Shown here one piece after another: positions 1-5,790 of a stretch of DNA of 34,191 nucleotides. Made by a program: the position numbers and the translations under genes. The DNA is from a bacterium (GTDB lineage Bacteria; Patescibacteriota; Saccharimonadia; Saccharimonadales; Saccharimonadaceae). Below the pieces are notes generated by a model. That model saw only the letters and a list, made by a program, of their open reading frames with translations. It was not told where the DNA came from and made no database searches. Position 1 is the stretch's first letter, and each line of letters starts with the position of its first letter. The stretch is from positions 1 through 34,191 of the forward strand of contig JAUIII010000009.1 of NCBI GenBank assembly GCA_030431855.1. The letters are read 5' to 3'.

Positions 1-188
1 CCGCCGGGGTGATTCACGGTGATTTTGAAAAAGGCTTTATAGCCGCGCAAGTAGTCGCCTACCCAGACCTAATAGCCGCTGGCAGCGAAGCAGCCGCCAA
101 AAGTGCCGGCAAGCTCCGCACCGAAGGTAAAGACTACGTGATGCAGCCAGATGACGTGGTAGAATTTCGATTTAACGTAACAAAATAG
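1..188 (+). CDS. ychF: YchF/OBG-family GTPase/ATPase, C-terminal fragment (5' partial)
   Basis: Reading frame 3 is open from the left edge to the TAG at 186-188 and gives 61 residues. The protein holds the signature YchF C-terminal TGS-domain text: an [12 protein letters not shown] stretch, then [17 protein letters not shown], then [19 protein letters not shown]. YchF is a near-universal, ribosome-associated P-loop ATPase of the OBG family; the nucleotide-binding part lies outside the window. The fragment ends at the expected place for the family, so the gene looks intact at its 3' end. Its stop codon lies inside the left arm of a terminator hairpin. Identity is very likely from these conserved words; nothing can be said about the missing N-terminal part. 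Confidence 0.93.
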   Translation, partial: AGVIHGDFEKGFIAAQVVAYPDLIAAGSEAAAKSAGKLRTEGKDYVMQPDDVVEFRFNVTK

Positions 189-216
189 CGCCCCAGAATG
201 TAGAGCGCTATTTTCT
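184..216. terminator. Bidirectional Rho-independent terminator between ychF and the GDPD gene
   Basis: AATAGCGC (184-191) pairs perfectly with GCGCTATT (205-212) around a 13-base loop. The plus-strand side runs into TTTTCTTT. The minus-strand side runs into TTTTGTT, so it can end both ychF and the convergent gene at 229-1119. The ychF stop codon is part of the stem. Confidence 0.85.
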
Positions 217-228
217 TTAGGCAAACGA

Positions 229-1119
229 TTAGTTCTGCTGGCTATTGCAGTAATTGTTTACTGTTCCACCGAAGTTTGTCTGGAATGCCCTAAAGCCGTA
301 TGAATATGCCAGTGCGACATCGTTTGTATTCCATACGTTTCGTGTCGCTACAGTCAGTCCTTGTATTTCTGACAGCTGAGTGTAATAGCTATACAGCTCT
401 TCTGGTAACTCTACCAGTTTGTAGCCTTCAGCCTCTACCAGTGCTTTTGTAGGAGTATCATCTGGGTCAGGTCGCCAGAACACCTTTTGTCCAGGATAGG
501 TTGCTTGTATATAGTTGGTCGCGCCAGGTGATCCACCCAGGAACACTCGTCCAGCCATACTGTAGTACGTAATCCAATCCTTTACTTCCTGTAGGCCACA
601 GCTCTGCCACCTGTCGCCAAACTCTTGCCAGTCCTTAATCTCTATCATCAACTTCGCGTTGTTTATATATTTCGTATAGTTTTTTGCTGCCTGAATAGCT
701 TCTCTAACGGTAGCTATTTTATAGCCTCCAGGTAGCCGTACCTGACGTAGTTCTGACAGTGTGTGCTCTTCTGGTCGCCAGTCGTTATAGGGGCTGGCTG
801 GGTCATCAATGATTCGCTTTAGTGTATTATCGTGGACCATTACTACCTTGCAGTCGCTGGTCATACGGGCGTCTAGCTCGGCTCCCCACTTCCATTTGGT
901 CGCTGCTTTGATGGCAGGCACGGTTTCTTCTGGGTAGTTATTGTTCTTTGCACGGTGAACAATACTGACGCACGTGTTGGCTGCTTGCGCGGTAGTACCT
1001 AGAAGCATCACGCCAAAGAGGCCGAGTGCTGTCAGGCTTCCCAATCTGAATGTGTTAGATTTACTAAGTTTTTGGATTCGATGTTTCTGTGTATCACGAC
1101 GACGGTTTGTTAGACGCAT
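229..1119 (-). CDS. Secreted glycerophosphodiester phosphodiesterase family protein
   Basis: The 296-residue protein has a very basic N-terminus, a hydrophobic core (about residues 27-45) and a signal-peptidase site after AQA near residue 46, so it is exported. The mature part matches the GDPD TIM-barrel family: His55-Arg56 at the start of the barrel, PEET (63-66), Glu81 and Asp83 in AELDAR, and catalytic His96-Asp97 in VMVHDNTLKR, then MIEIKDW. GDPDs hydrolyse glycerophosphodiesters to glycerol-3-phosphate and an alcohol. Here it could act on lipid head groups or teichoic-acid-type polymers outside the cell, possibly from a host (inference). The start is supported by a strong Shine-Dalgarno (AAGGAGGAG) and a nearby promoter. 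Its composition is like the bulk of the window, unlike the GC-rich genes just upstream. Confidence 0.85.
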   Translation of the reverse strand: MRLTNRRRDTQKHRIQKLSKSNTFRLGSLTALGLFGVMLLGTTAQAANTCVSIVHRAKNNNYPEETVPAIKAATKWKWGAELDARMTSDCKVVMVHDNTLKRIIDDPASPYNDWRPEEHTLSELRQVRLPGGYKIATVREAIQAAKNYTKYINNAKLMIEIKDWQEFGDRWQSCGLQEVKDWITYYSMAGRVFLGGSPGATNYIQATYPGQKVFWRPDPDDTPTKALVEAEGYKLVELPEELYSYYTQLSEIQGLTVATRNVWNTNDVALAYSYGFRAFQTNFGGTVNNYCNSQQN

Positions 1120-1149
1120 GATCTCCTCCTTACTTTGTAATGTGTCTAT

Positions 1150-1178
1150 ATTATACCCTAGTTAAGTTTTCGTCATAA
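1150..1178 (-). promoter_or_regulatory. Promoter of the GDPD gene
   Basis: On the minus strand a perfect TATAAT (1150-1155) sits 17 bases from a weak -35 (TTATGA, 1173-1178). The expected transcription start is near 1143, giving a leader of about 24 bases with an AAGGAGGAG ribosome site before the ATG at 1119. Confidence 0.7.
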
Positions 1179-1188
1179 AATGAAGTGA

Positions 1189-1216
1189 CCCCCACGCGCC
1201 AGTCGGCACGCGGGGG
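1189..1216 (-). terminator. GC-rich hairpin terminator of the island sortase gene
   Basis: On the minus strand a 12-bp stem closes on the tetraloop GACU; two positions are G-U pairs. On the plus strand the same two positions are A-C mismatches, so the structure is built for a minus-strand RNA. The following U-tract is poor (UCACUUCAUUUU), so termination may be less efficient than at 2084-2129. Confidence 0.7.
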
Positions 1217-1237
1217 TAGAGTTGGACTCCGATCACT

Positions 1238-1972
1238 TCACACCTTGGTCGCGAAGAAGATGGTGCGCTTGGTGTAGACCCCCGGGGCAAGGCGTAGCCC
1301 CGAACACACCACGATCGCAGCGTTGTCGTCGGGGCGAGCCCCGTTGAGACGCGCGATCGCCTTCTCCTTCTTGGCGGGTGCGCCGTGCTCCTTCACGTTC
1401 ATGACGGAGTTGACGCGGAAGCAGATCACCTCGCGCGGTTTGGCACCTCGGAGCACAATCAGGCTCTCGCGGTGCAGCGTACGCTTGGCAACGTTGCCCA
1501 GGGCGGTGTCGAGGTTGTTCCAGGTGTGCGCGGTCAGACGCACGATCGAGGTCTCGCCCACCTTGCCCCGAGACGTGTCCCAGCCAAAGATACTCGGGTT
1601 GCCACCTTCGGGAACGTAGAGCGTGTAGCCCATCACGTTGCCCTGTGCGTCGTAGATGGGCTGCAACGGCCCACCCTTCACGTCGTAGCGACCCACCCCG
1701 AACAGCTCGACGCTCTTCAGCGTGAACGGCTCGGTGCTCTGAGTCTGGCAGACTTCGGGCAGCGGTAGCTGCTTCTCGGTCAAGATCGTGCCGGGCACTA
1801 CCTTCGGTGGCACGATGACAGCACTCGATGAGGACTGCGACGGAGCATCCGCTCCATCGTGAGTCGGCGTCACCGGGTGCTGCCACGACCACCACGTCAG
1901 GACAGTGCCTGCAAGTAGCAAAGCCAAGGCCCCTGCGAGGAGCCCGACTTTGCGATTCGATATCGTTCGCAT
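1238..1972 (-). CDS. Divergent sortase-like transpeptidase (class E/F-like), GC-rich island
   Basis: The 244-residue protein has an N-terminal membrane anchor (about 10-30), a Ser/Pro-rich linker (about 35-65) and a C-terminal sortase-like domain. The likely catalytic triad is His149 in LTAHTW, Cys223 in VVCSG and Arg236 in YTKRTIFFA, in the order and spacing expected of sortases. Sortases cut LPXTG-type signals and join surface proteins to an envelope nucleophile. The usual TLxTC around the cysteine is replaced by IVVCSG, so it is diverged; similarity to actinobacterial class E/F enzymes is my impression, not a search result. A Shine-Dalgarno (GGAG, 8 bases away) supports the ATG at 1972. 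It lies just downstream of the LPDTG protein at 2204-4024, a natural substrate, but has its own promoter and terminator. Codon use is clearly more GC-rich than in flanking genes. Confidence 0.72.
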   Translation of the reverse strand: MRTISNRKVGLLAGALALLLAGTVLTWWSWQHPVTPTHDGADAPSQSSSSAVIVPPKVVPGTILTEKQLPLPEVCQTQSTEPFTLKSVELFGVGRYDVKGGPLQPIYDAQGNVMGYTLYVPEGGNPSIFGWDTSRGKVGETSIVRLTAHTWNNLDTALGNVAKRTLHRESLIVLRGAKPREVICFRVNSVMNVKEHGAPAKKEKAIARLNGARPDDNAAIVVCSGLRLAPGVYTKRTIFFATKV

Positions 1973-2047
1973 TGCGGGTGTCTCCTCATATTGGGGGGAA
2001 GTGTCGGATTGTGTCGAACTAACGGATCAGGTATCCGTCTGCATAGT

Positions 2048-2076
2048 ATTATAACATAAAATATAAATAATATCAA
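2048..2076 (-). promoter_or_regulatory. Strong sigma-70-type promoter of the island sortase gene
   Basis: On the minus strand TTGATA (2071-2076) is followed after exactly 17 bases by TATAAT (2048-2053). Transcription should start near 2041 and give a leader of about 69 bases. The promoter lies in a short AT-rich stretch between two GC-rich units. Confidence 0.85.
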
Positions 2077-2083
2077 TATAAAA

Positions 2084-2129
2084 GAGTCCCGGCCCTGCCC
2101 CACCATGCGGTGGGGCAGGAGCCGGGCTC
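2084..2129 (-). terminator. Long GC-rich terminator of the LPDTG surface-protein gene
   Basis: The arms 2084-2104 and 2109-2129 form a stem of about 21 bp with a single mismatch and a 4-base GCAT loop on the minus strand, followed by UUUUAU. It is one of the strongest hairpins in the window and ends the gene at 2204-4024 just before the next promoter. Confidence 0.9.
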
Positions 2130-2203
2130 CTTCACATCAGCTCACGCCCTTGGTAGAAGGGTGCAGCCTGTACTACAGGTACTGCTGGTACTGCTTCTCG
2201 GGG

Positions 2204-4024
2204 TCAGCCGCGGTGACGAGCTGCCCCGGGGGCAGCGACGAGCACCACGACCGCGACGGCACCTGCCGCCATCAGCACGATGCCGAGCAGCATGAACGGG
2301 TTCATGCCACCGGCCGGCGTCGACGGCAGGGCCGCCTCGGCCTTCGGGGCCGGTGCGGCCTTCACCACCACGCCCGTGTCCGGGAGCTCGGTGATGTCGG
2401 TCGGCGGCGCCGAGGGCGTCGGCGTGCTCGACGGCGGCTCAGGGGTCGGAGTCGGCGTCGGGGTGGGCGTCGGCGTGGGCGTGGGGGTCGGAGTGGGAGT
2501 CGGCGTGGGCGTCGTGCCGCACTCCTGCTCCACCTCGACCGGGTCCAGCCACGTGTCGATGTTGCCACCCTTCACGCGGATGTACGCCGGCGAGAAGTCC
2601 ACGTTCGTGAACGTGATCGTCTCACCCGGCGCCAGCGTGATGCTGTTCACCGGCTCCTCGTCCATCGCGGGGTAGAGGTAGGCCTCGAGGCTCACCTCCA
2701 CCAGCGACGTCACGCTGACCTCCTGGCAGCCGCCCTGCGCCGTTGCCGGCACCGGGCACTCCTCGACCGTGAAGGTGTCGGAGTCGACGGTCTCGCCGTC
2801 CACCGCCAGGTCGAGCGTGTGCTGACCCGCCGAGATGGGCATGGCGCCCACCTCGATGTCCTCGCCGTCCAGCGTGTACTGGTAGTCGGCGTCCTCCGGC
2901 TTCACGCCGGTGGGCGCCTCCACGGTGAGGGTGGTGCAGGTGTAGCTGAACGTCGACGTGCCCTCGTGCGGGACCTTGCACGCCTCCACGGTGAACTTCT
3001 CGAAGTCGACCTTCGTCTTGTTCACGTAGAGCTTCAGCGTGTGCTGCCCCACCGACAGCGGGTGCGTGCCGGGCTCGACGGTGGCGCCGTCGAGCTTGAT
3101 GACGACGGTGGCGTCCTCGGGCGCGATGCCCTCGGGCGCGTAGATCGTCACCGACTCGCAGCCGGGCTCGAACTTCAGGTCACCGGCCGGCGGAACCGGG
3201 CACTCCTCGGTGCCGGGGATCTTCGTCCACGGCACGTTGGGGTAGTCGCCACGGTCGGGCTCGGAAGCCGACCGCACCGGACCCTGGACGATCGGGTCGT
3301 CCTGGACCACGCGCTTGTCGATCTCGACCCACGGGTCGCCAGGGGTGTCCGTCGTCCAGTTGCCGTCGTTGTAGTAGACGGTCTGCTCGGGCGTCGGCTC
3401 CACCTTCCAGCGCTCGTCGATCTTGATCCACGGGTCGGTCAGGACGTCGGTCGTCCACTCGGAGTACTCCCAGTGGAAGCCGTCGCTGACCTCGCGCGAG
3501 TCGACCTGGTCGGTCTTGAAGTAGGTGTAGTACGTCGACTTCTTGAAGTACGTCTTGCCGTCGACGTCGTACGAGTTGCTGGTCGAGCTGTGAGGCCCGG
3601 CCTGCTCCGTCTCGTCGTCGTAGCCCCAGGCGCCCCAGTGGGTCAGCGGACCGCCGTTCCACGTGGGAGCCTCGAACCACTCGAAGTCGAACGTGCCGAC
3701 CTTCTCGGTCCACCCACCCTTCTTCTTGTAGACGTCGCCGCGCACCTTCTTCTTGTAGAGGTAGCGGTACTCGGTGTGCGAGTCCTCCACCTTCTGCTTG
3801 TACTTGTACTCCTTGACGCCCTCGGTGCCGGGGATCGTCTTGGAGTACTTGTACTCGGTGTGCTCCTGCGGGATGGACCGGGTCCACTCGTAGGTGCACT
3901 GCTCGGGCGGCGGCGGGTGGCCGCCTCCGGTCGCGTTGGCGGCGCTGAACGCCGTCATGATGAGTCCGACCAGCATGACGCCGATGGCGCCGAAGATGCT
4001 GAGCCGGTTGGGCTTGCGGGACAT
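2204..4024 (-). CDS. Large LPXTG-type cell-surface protein with Ig-like repeats and a Thr-Pro stalk
   Basis: The 606-residue protein starts with a signal peptide (about 1-31). Next comes an aromatic and Lys-rich region (about 42-245) with repeated TEYKY/TEYRY and WTTD...DPW words. Two similar domains of about 65 residues follow (roughly 285-352 and 358-425), each with a CESVTIYAPEG- or CTTLTVEAPTG-type opening and an SVGQHTL or SAGQHTL core; a more diverged third domain follows. A (Thr-Pro)n stalk (about 504-530) leads to LPDTG (about 549-553), then LPSTPAGG, a membrane helix and the tail AARHRG. This is the layout of sortase-anchored adhesins. LPDTG is about 20 residues from the helix, farther than usual. 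The gene has extremely high GC at third positions, typical of a high-GC donor, and the sortase lies directly downstream. Ligand unknown. Start supported by a GAGGGG ribosome site. Confidence 0.85.
   Translation of the reverse strand: MSRKPNRLSIFGAIGVMLVGLIMTAFSAANATGGGHPPPPEQCTYEWTRSIPQEHTEYKYSKTIPGTEGVKEYKYKQKVEDSHTEYRYLYKKKVRGDVYKKKGGWTEKVGTFDFEWFEAPTWNGGPLTHWGAWGYDDETEQAGPHSSTSNSYDVDGKTYFKKSTYYTYFKTDQVDSREVSDGFHWEYSEWTTDVLTDPWIKIDERWKVEPTPEQTVYYNDGNWTTDTPGDPWVEIDKRVVQDDPIVQGPVRSASEPDRGDYPNVPWTKIPGTEECPVPPAGDLKFEPGCESVTIYAPEGIAPEDATVVIKLDGATVEPGTHPLSVGQHTLKLYVNKTKVDFEKFTVEACKVPHEGTSTFSYTCTTLTVEAPTGVKPEDADYQYTLDGEDIEVGAMPISAGQHTLDLAVDGETVDSDTFTVEECPVPATAQGGCQEVSVTSLVEVSLEAYLYPAMDEEPVNSITLAPGETITFTNVDFSPAYIRVKGGNIDTWLDPVEVEQECGTTPTPTPTPTPTPTPTPTPTPTPTPEPPSSTPTPSAPPTDITELPDTGVVVKAAPAPKAEAALPSTPAGGMNPFMLLGIVLMAAGAVAVVVLVAAPGAARHRG
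2443..2513 (-). repeat. Hexanucleotide repeat coding for a (Thr-Pro)n stalk
   Basis: About twelve degenerate six-base units (plus-strand pattern GTCGGN/GTGGGN) code for alternating Thr and Pro. Changes of whole units would lengthen or shorten the stalk without breaking the frame. Confidence 0.85.
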
Positions 4025-4263
4025 GGTGTCCCCTCTCTACTCGGTGGAACTCGATGAAAACAGCGCTGCGTGACGTATGCGGGGGTTGATGCCCCGACAC
4101 CTGATGCTTGATCAAAGCTGTACTGTGATGTGAAAGAGCATACGGCTACACTACCGTACTCGTGCATACGAATCCGTACGCTCTTTCCTCGCAGTAAAGC
4201 CATGACCAAGCACCAAACATCAGTCGCCACATACATGACGCAGCGACCAGTTTGGACTGGCTG
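4025..4263 (-). promoter_or_regulatory. Long structured 5' leader of the LPDTG protein mRNA
   Basis: The transcript from the promoter at 4270-4298 should begin near 4263 and run about 239 bases before the ATG at 4024. A 13-bp long-range stem joins 4133-4145 with 4174-4186; its one non-Watson-Crick pair is G-U on the minus strand but A-C on the plus strand. A smaller CGTA/TACG hairpin lies inside the loop. A second element (about 4220-4265) can pair CAGT with ACTG, and a GGGG/CCCC hairpin lies at about 4081-4097. I do not recognise a known riboswitch class. No convincing coding region fits here. Confidence 0.5.
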
Positions 4264-4269
4264 CATGTC

Positions 4270-4298
4270 ATTATACCACAAAAAACTTAAAAAGTAAA
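4270..4298 (-). promoter_or_regulatory. Extended -10 promoter of the LPDTG surface-protein gene
   Basis: On the minus strand TGG-TATAAT (TATAAT at 4270-4275) lies 17 bases from TTTACT (4293-4298). The region is AT-rich, in contrast with the gene it drives. Confidence 0.8.
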
Positions 4299-4335
4299 TA
4301 GTTGTAGACCACAAAAGCACAAGCGAAAACGCGGC

Positions 4336-4384
4336 AGTGCGGGGGCTTCCCAGGGCAGTTGCCTGCCGAGAAGCCCCGCGCACT
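4336..4384 (-). terminator. GC-rich terminator of the small secreted-protein gene
   Basis: On the minus strand AGTGCG-GGGGCTT pairs with AAGCCCC-CGCACT with one bulge, closing an inner hairpin. It is followed by GCCGCGTTTTCGC. It ends the gene at 4425-4859. The stretch 4299-4335 between it and the next promoter shows nothing else. Confidence 0.75.
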
Positions 4385-4424
4385 CCGCGTCGTGGATCCG
4401 TCAGAGTGGATCAGGCTCGCGCTG

Positions 4425-4859
4425 TCAGGGCACCGGCGAGTTGCACAGCCGCTCTACGACCGCTCGCGGGTTGGAACCCGGCGAGAACTCGGCGTAGACG
4501 AAGCTGTTGACGAGGTTGCGCCCGACCTTGGCGTCGCGCTTCACCTCGAAGTAGAACTCGACGAAGCGCTTGTTCACCCGCGAACCACTGCCATAGCGGT
4601 CGCGACCGTCGACCCGAAGGCTGAACTCGCCCCAGGTCTTGATGCGCTCCCCCTTCTGAACCCTCAGGTTCACCCGGAACATCTTGTCCGGACGCACCTT
4701 GGGGCAGCGGGCGTTGGTGCCCTTCTTGATCTTGGTCAGGGTGACCAACTGGGGGTTGGTCTGGTCGCCACCCATGGCCGTAGCCGATGGAGCGAACGAA
4801 GTGCTCATCATCCCGGCGAGAATCGCCGAGACCACGAGAACAACGAGCCTGCGGATCAT
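4425..4859 (-). CDS. Small secreted protein of unknown function, GC-rich island
   Basis: The 144-residue protein has a classic signal peptide: MIRR, a hydrophobic core (about 5-20) and a cleavage site after ATA near residue 28. The mature part, about 115 residues, is basic and probably beta-rich, with two cysteines (Cys52 and a second near the C-terminus, in LCNSPVP) that could form a disulfide. I recognise no family. It has its own strong promoter, a leader with a hairpin around the ribosome site, and a GC-rich terminator, like the two other units in the island, so it may belong with the sortase and LPDTG protein as a third surface or secreted component (inference). It has no sorting signal of its own. 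Third positions are GC-rich, unlike tlyA next to it. Confidence 0.75.
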   Translation of the reverse strand: MIRRLVVLVVSAILAGMMSTSFAPSATAMGGDQTNPQLVTLTKIKKGTNARCPKVRPDKMFRVNLRVQKGERIKTWGEFSLRVDGRDRYGSGSRVNKRFVEFYFEVKRDAKVGRNLVNSFVYAEFSPGSNPRAVVERLCNSPVP

Positions 4860-4908
4860 GATATGCCCTCCTTGGGCGTTGGGGTTGGACTCACCGGACG
4901 GTGAGCCT
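4860..4908 (-). promoter_or_regulatory. Leader that can mask the ribosome site of the small secreted gene
   Basis: Reading the minus strand, CTCACC pairs with GGTGAG (4891-4906). Downstream GCCC-AAGGA-GGGC places the Shine-Dalgarno AAGGAGG within a small hairpin just before the ATG at 4859. The leader's first bases GATAT are complementary to ATATC directly before the start codon, which could close the whole leader into one domain. Confidence 0.5.
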
Positions 4909-4914
4909 CATATC

Positions 4915-4943
4915 ATTATATCACTTATGCTAATAAAAGTCAA
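4915..4943 (-). promoter_or_regulatory. Near-consensus promoter of the small secreted gene
   Basis: On the minus strand TTGACT (4938-4943) and TATAAT (4915-4920) are separated by exactly 17 bases. It starts 5 bases past the tlyA stop codon. Confidence 0.9.
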
Positions 4944-4947
4944 TATT

Positions 4948-5790
4948 CTACAGAGGTTGTAGCAAATAAAAGCGTTCTCTATTACCTTTAGAGCCTGCCA
5001 CTTCACTATCTGATTTATCTACCACCACAAAATACTGCTTTACCCAGGCCTCGAACTCCTTTAAAATCTGCCGGCGCACAGAGTCGTTTTTTATCACCCC
5101 TTTATTCACCTGATGTTTGCCAGCCTCAAACTGTGGCTTTAGCATTGCTACCACTTCTGTATTTTTGCCACTCAGCGAGGCAATATGCGGCAAGATGTCA
5201 CGCACACTAATAAAACTAACGTCTATCACGACAATATCGGGTATATCCTTCAAAACTACGCCAGCCGTGGAATCAGACAACAAACTATCCGGAACATCTG
5301 CAGCCCAAGCTTCTGCTTCTGCGAGCGAAACAGAAGCGTGGCGCGAAGCCGTTTTGGATAGTTTCGTTGGCTGATCACCACGGTATACGGTCCGTATATC
5401 CGTCTTTTCGTGAAGTTCTATCCGCTTGTCACCCCTAAGTGACGAATGCAGCTGCTCGGTGCCTACATCGACAGCAATCACCTTTTTCGCCCCGTGCTGC
5501 AACGCGTAATCTGTAAAACCACCTGTACTACTGCCTACATCTAACGCAATTTTACCGCTAAAATCGAGACCCAATGTGCGCGCGACACTAGCGAGTTTTA
5601 GGCCTGCCCGGCTGACATACTGTTCTTTGGCCGTCAGCTTCACGGTGTCTGTTTCCGCTACAAATTGCCCCGCTTTTTTAGCTGGTGTACCATTTACCAA
5701 CACTTTACCTAGCCCAATCCAGCTTTCCGCCTGCGAACGACTACGTACCAGCCCGCGTGCTACCATTACTTGGTCGAGTCGTTGCTTCAT
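4948..5790 (-). CDS. tlyA: TlyA-family rRNA (cytidine-2'-O)-methyltransferase / hemolysin A
   Basis: From the ATG at 5790 the protein has 280 residues, a normal TlyA length. An S4 RNA-binding domain (about 1-60, MKQRLDQVMVARGLVRSRSQ) is followed by a FtsJ/RrmJ-type methyltransferase domain with SAM motif ALDVGSSTGGFT (82-93). Family members 2'-O-methylate cytidines of 16S and 23S rRNA. The frame extends upstream to 5841, but that would overlap the previous gene by 55 bases; at 5790 the start forms a tight ATGA overlap with the TGA of the beta-lactamase-like gene, and the S4 domain begins at once. The two genes are therefore co-transcribed and translationally coupled from the leaderless promoter at 7500. 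Confidence 0.9.
   Translation of the reverse strand: MKQRLDQVMVARGLVRSRSQAESWIGLGKVLVNGTPAKKAGQFVAETDTVKLTAKEQYVSRAGLKLASVARTLGLDFSGKIALDVGSSTGGFTDYALQHGAKKVIAVDVGTEQLHSSLRGDKRIELHEKTDIRTVYRGDQPTKLSKTASRHASVSLAEAEAWAADVPDSLLSDSTAGVVLKDIPDIVVIDVSFISVRDILPHIASLSGKNTEVVAMLKPQFEAGKHQVNKGVIKNDSVRRQILKEFEAWVKQYFVVVDKSDSEVAGSKGNRERFYLLQPL

Noticed and set aside
2443-2513. Short tandem repeats as a possible CRISPR array
   Set aside because: Units are six bases and code for Thr-Pro in frame; there are no spacers or cas genes.
2105-4057. A 650-residue open frame on the plus strand across the surface-protein gene
   Set aside because: It is the antisense shadow of a very GC-rich gene, where stop codons are rare. 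Its protein is an Arg/Gly/Val/Leu/His-rich string without domains, and the minus-strand frame has a signal peptide, repeats and an LPDTG signal.
3180-4115. A 311-residue minus-strand frame overlapping the same gene in another phase
   Set aside because: Low-complexity Arg/Gly/His-rich translation, overlapping the well-supported frame; typical GC-rich artefact. The same applies to 2362-2568, 2622-2981 and 1233-1895.
4359-4904. A 181-residue plus-strand frame across the small secreted gene
   Set aside because: Antisense to a gene with signal peptide, promoter, ribosome site and terminator; no ribosome site or recognisable domain of its own.
1189-4943. The GC-rich block as an assembly chimera or vector contamination
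   Set aside because: The composition change is sharp, but AT-rich promoters of the same type as elsewhere alternate with the GC-rich genes. This is hard to explain by a simple join. It is not fully excluded without read data.
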